Assembly: GCA_030019215.1 (NCBI GenBank)
Contig: JASEEZ010000001.1
Coordinates: 103,876 to 167,875 of the forward strand
Direction: 5' to 3'
Length of the DNA stretch: 64,000 nucleotides
Source of the DNA: Actinomycetota bacterium
Lineage (GTDB): Bacteria; Actinomycetota; Aquicultoria; Subteraquimicrobiales; UBA9087
The position numbers and the translations under genes were made by a program. Below the pieces are notes generated by a model that was given only the letters and a program-made list of their open reading frames with translations, searched no databases and was not told the origin of the DNA. Shown here in pieces: positions 62,345-64,000 of the stretch. Numbering within the stretch: position 1 is the stretch's first letter; each line of letters begins with the position of its first letter.

Positions 62345-63106
62345 TCACCTCTTGGATTCGTTGGCCCCGACGGTAGACGATCTTGCCATGATCATAATGG
62401 CGATCGCGGCCACCAAGAACACACCAACGCTTATTATCTGGAAGATCGTCAAACCTCCAAGCATAATGGGGCTCTCGCGAAAGAACTCTATCACGAAGCG
62501 AGCCACCGAGTATAAAGTCAGATAGAACCAGAAAAGCAGACCGGGCCAATTAAGTCTTTCCCTCAAGACCCAAAGGATTCCGAAGATGAACACCCCGTAA
62601 AGGAAGCTGTAGAGCTGTGTTGGGTGGCGAGGCAGAACATCGACGTCTGGAAAGACAACTGCCCAGGGTAAATTGCTCGGGCGACCATGGCAGCAGCCAT
62701 TCAAAAAACAGCCAATCCTGGCGATCGCATAGCCCAGGGCAAGGGAGAGCGTTATCATGTCGGCTGTGTCCCAGATCGGAAGCCCCCTTTTCAGAACGAG
62801 GATCACAACCGCTAGTGCGCCTCCAGCAAGCCCTCCGTAATAAACCAAGCCTCCTTCCCAGATGGCAAAGATGGAGAGAGGCATCACGGCAAAAGATTCC
62901 CAATGACCGATCACGTAGAAGAGACGAGCCCCAACGATTCCCCCAATCGCTACCCAGATAACCAGATCATAAATGATATCGGGGTCGAAACCCTTGCGCT
63001 TTGCCTCGCGACGGGCCAATAGAGCACCGATCAAAAAGGCAACAGCGAGCATAAAACCATAGGAGTACACCACTAGTGGACCCAAACGCAATAAAATCGG
63101 ATACAC
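62345..63106 (-). CDS. lgt: Prolipoprotein diacylglyceryl transferase
   Basis: 253 residues, seven membrane helices. Family motifs VGARLFYVIGHWE, GGLVYYGGLAGG and the Lgt signature ARIGCFLNGCCHGRPSN. It attaches diacylglycerol to the lipobox Cys of lipoproteins. GTG start at 63106 with GGGGAGG close upstream. Confidence 0.93.
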   Translation of the reverse strand: MYPILLRLGPLVVYSYGFMLAVAFLIGALLARREAKRKGFDPDIIYDLVIWVAIGGIVGARLFYVIGHWESFAVMPLSIFAIWEGGLVYYGGLAGGALAVVILVLKRGLPIWDTADMITLSLALGYAIARIGCFLNGCCHGRPSNLPWAVVFPDVDVLPRHPTQLYSFLYGVFIFGILWVLRERLNWPGLLFWFYLTLYSVARFVIEFFRESPIMLGGLTIFQIISVGVFLVAAIAIMIMARSSTVGANESKR

Positions 63107-63232
63107 TCAACCTCCCCATCGTGCTGTCGGATGACGGATGTCAGGAATAAAGAATGTAGAATGAAAAATGTTATTAGGAATTCGTTATTCACTACTTCGT
63201 TATTCGTTATTGGTTCTGGCTTTCCGAGTCCA
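63107..63232. repeat. Short repetitive spacer between lgt and the intron
   Basis: Repeats of GAATTCGTTATTC and TTCGTTATT words like those at 60993-61115. No gene. Confidence 0.5.
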
Positions 63233-63235
63233 GAG

Positions 63236-64000
63236 TAGGAGATGGAATTGCTTCCATCGTCCCCTGCCTCAAACCGTGCGTGCGGATTTCCCGCACACGG
63301 CTTCCCTATACCGTTGCCCCTTTGCAGGGAGCAAGTTCAGTTGGTTAGGGTAAAAAGTCTCATTCAAGGTAGCCAATCCCAAGGCCTCAAATTTCCAGTG
63401 CGGCATTTTAAGATGGGTTCTCAAACCCCATCTTTTCACCTTGTATGCCCTCAGCCTATTTTCTATCCAGCAGTCCAGTTCCCAAAATATCCTCTTAGAA
63501 TTGCCATATCTAAAGTAATTGCGCCATCCCCTTATTATGGGATTGAATTCCTTGATAATCTCTGACATCGATTTGGGCTGATTTCTACGGGTAAGTCTTC
63601 TTACCTTGTCCTTGAAGGTCTTTATGGCTCGCTTGCGGGGAACTTTATAGTCAGAATAACCAGAGCCAAAAAGATAGCCTAAGAATTCAAAGGTTTGCCT
63701 TTTATGAACTATCCTTGTCTTTTCTGTGTTAAGTTTAAGATTCAGCTTTCCTTCAAGGATTTCTCTTGTCTGGCTCAATGCCCTCTCTGCCTCTTTTCTG
63801 CTTCGACACATTATGAGGATGTCATCGGCATAGCGGACGGTCTTATAACCCGCCTGAGTCATCGCCTCATCGTAAGGATGAAGATAGATATTGGCCAGTA
63901 AGGGTGAGATAACCCCACCCTGAGGTGTGCCTGTAGTTTGATATTCTATCTTCATCTCCTCCATTACCCCGGACTCAAGGAATGAGCGTATCAGTCTTAG
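63236..64000 (-). mobile_element. Group II intron, 3' part
   Basis: On the minus strand, domain V is visible at 63271-63303 (AGCCGTGTGCGGGAAATCC then GCACGCACGGTTT), followed by a domain VI-like hairpin (GATGGAAGCAATTCCATC) and an end near CCTAC at about 63236. The maturase gene runs off the window edge, so the 5' part is not seen. Confidence 0.8.
63269..64000 (-). CDS. ltrA: Group II intron reverse transcriptase / maturase, C-terminal part
   Basis: Open to the window edge, 243 codons seen. Reverse transcriptase box TTGTPQGGVISPLLANIYL and the active site VRYADDILIM (Tyr-Ala-Asp-Asp), then the group II maturase X domain (RGWRNYFRYGNSKRIFWELDCWI) and end REAVCGKSARTV. The last codons are encoded by intron domain V, a known arrangement in some lineages. 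No HNH domain is present in the visible part. Confidence 0.92.
   Translation of the reverse strand, partial: LRLIRSFLESGVMEEMKIEYQTTGTPQGGVISPLLANIYLHPYDEAMTQAGYKTVRYADDILIMCRSRKEAERALSQTREILEGKLNLKLNTEKTRIVHKRQTFEFLGYLFGSGYSDYKVPRKRAIKTFKDKVRRLTRRNQPKSMSEIIKEFNPIIRGWRNYFRYGNSKRIFWELDCWIENRLRAYKVKRWGLRTHLKMPHWKFEALGLATLNETFYPNQLNLLPAKGQRYREAVCGKSARTV

Overview
The window looks like a chromosome segment of an anaerobic, probably deep-branching member of the Actinomycetota. The best marker is an actinobacterial-type integration host factor (mihF, 29988-30296) in the classic order mihF-gmk-rpoZ-coaBC-metK-priA-def-fmt-rsmB-rpe-rib. Other hints are a complete futalosine-route menaquinone operon, an NAD-type PyrD/PyrK dihydroorotate dehydrogenase, and a gltX-tRNA(Gln)-tRNA(Glu) order. 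The exact lineage cannot be fixed by reading alone.

Layout. 0-11 kb is loosely packed: a PfkB-family kinase cut by the window edge, a frameshifted cation/proton antiporter, a PQQ-type beta-propeller protein, small enzymes, an RRM protein, a RAYT (REP-associated transposase) element and a tRNA(Arg). 11-17.9 kb holds tRNA(Glu), an XPF/ERCC4-type nuclease, tRNA(Gln), gltX, and the riboflavin operon ribD-ribE-ribBA-ribH behind an FMN riboswitch. 17.9-30.3 kb is the housekeeping block, including metK behind a SAM-I riboswitch. 30.4-40.9 kb is a complete pyrimidine operon (pyrR-B-C-carA-carB-K-D-F-E) with a PyrR-type attenuator. 40.9-49.8 kb is an integron: an IntI-type integrase, a probable attI, seven recognisable attC sites and about nine cassettes. 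50-58.6 kb is the menaquinone operon behind a TetR regulator with a clear operator. 58.9-64 kb holds a RecB-like nuclease, a lipid kinase, rluD, lgt and the 3' part of a group II intron.

Most notable points. (1) The integron sits between the menaquinone and pyrimidine operons, and its integrase points the same way as its cassettes, with its 3' end facing attI. Several cassettes look like anti-phage or toxin genes (AbiTii-like, HEPN, GIY-YIG). (2) CarA has lost all three catalytic residues of its glutaminase domain (Cys to Gly, His to Tyr, Glu to Lys), so the carbamoyl phosphate synthetase is predicted to use free ammonia. (3) Two copies of a 240-270 bp element with imperfect 26-27 bp terminal inverted repeats are present, one of them inside the riboflavin leader directly after the riboswitch terminator. 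(4) Short GC-rich palindromes recur through spacers, inside open reading frames and inside the FMN riboswitch. (5) The ERCC4 nuclease gene is bracketed by near-identical hairpin-forming inverted repeats between two tRNA genes.

Four genes appear to carry single-base frameshifts. They may be true decay or sequence errors. No rRNA and no CRISPR array was seen.
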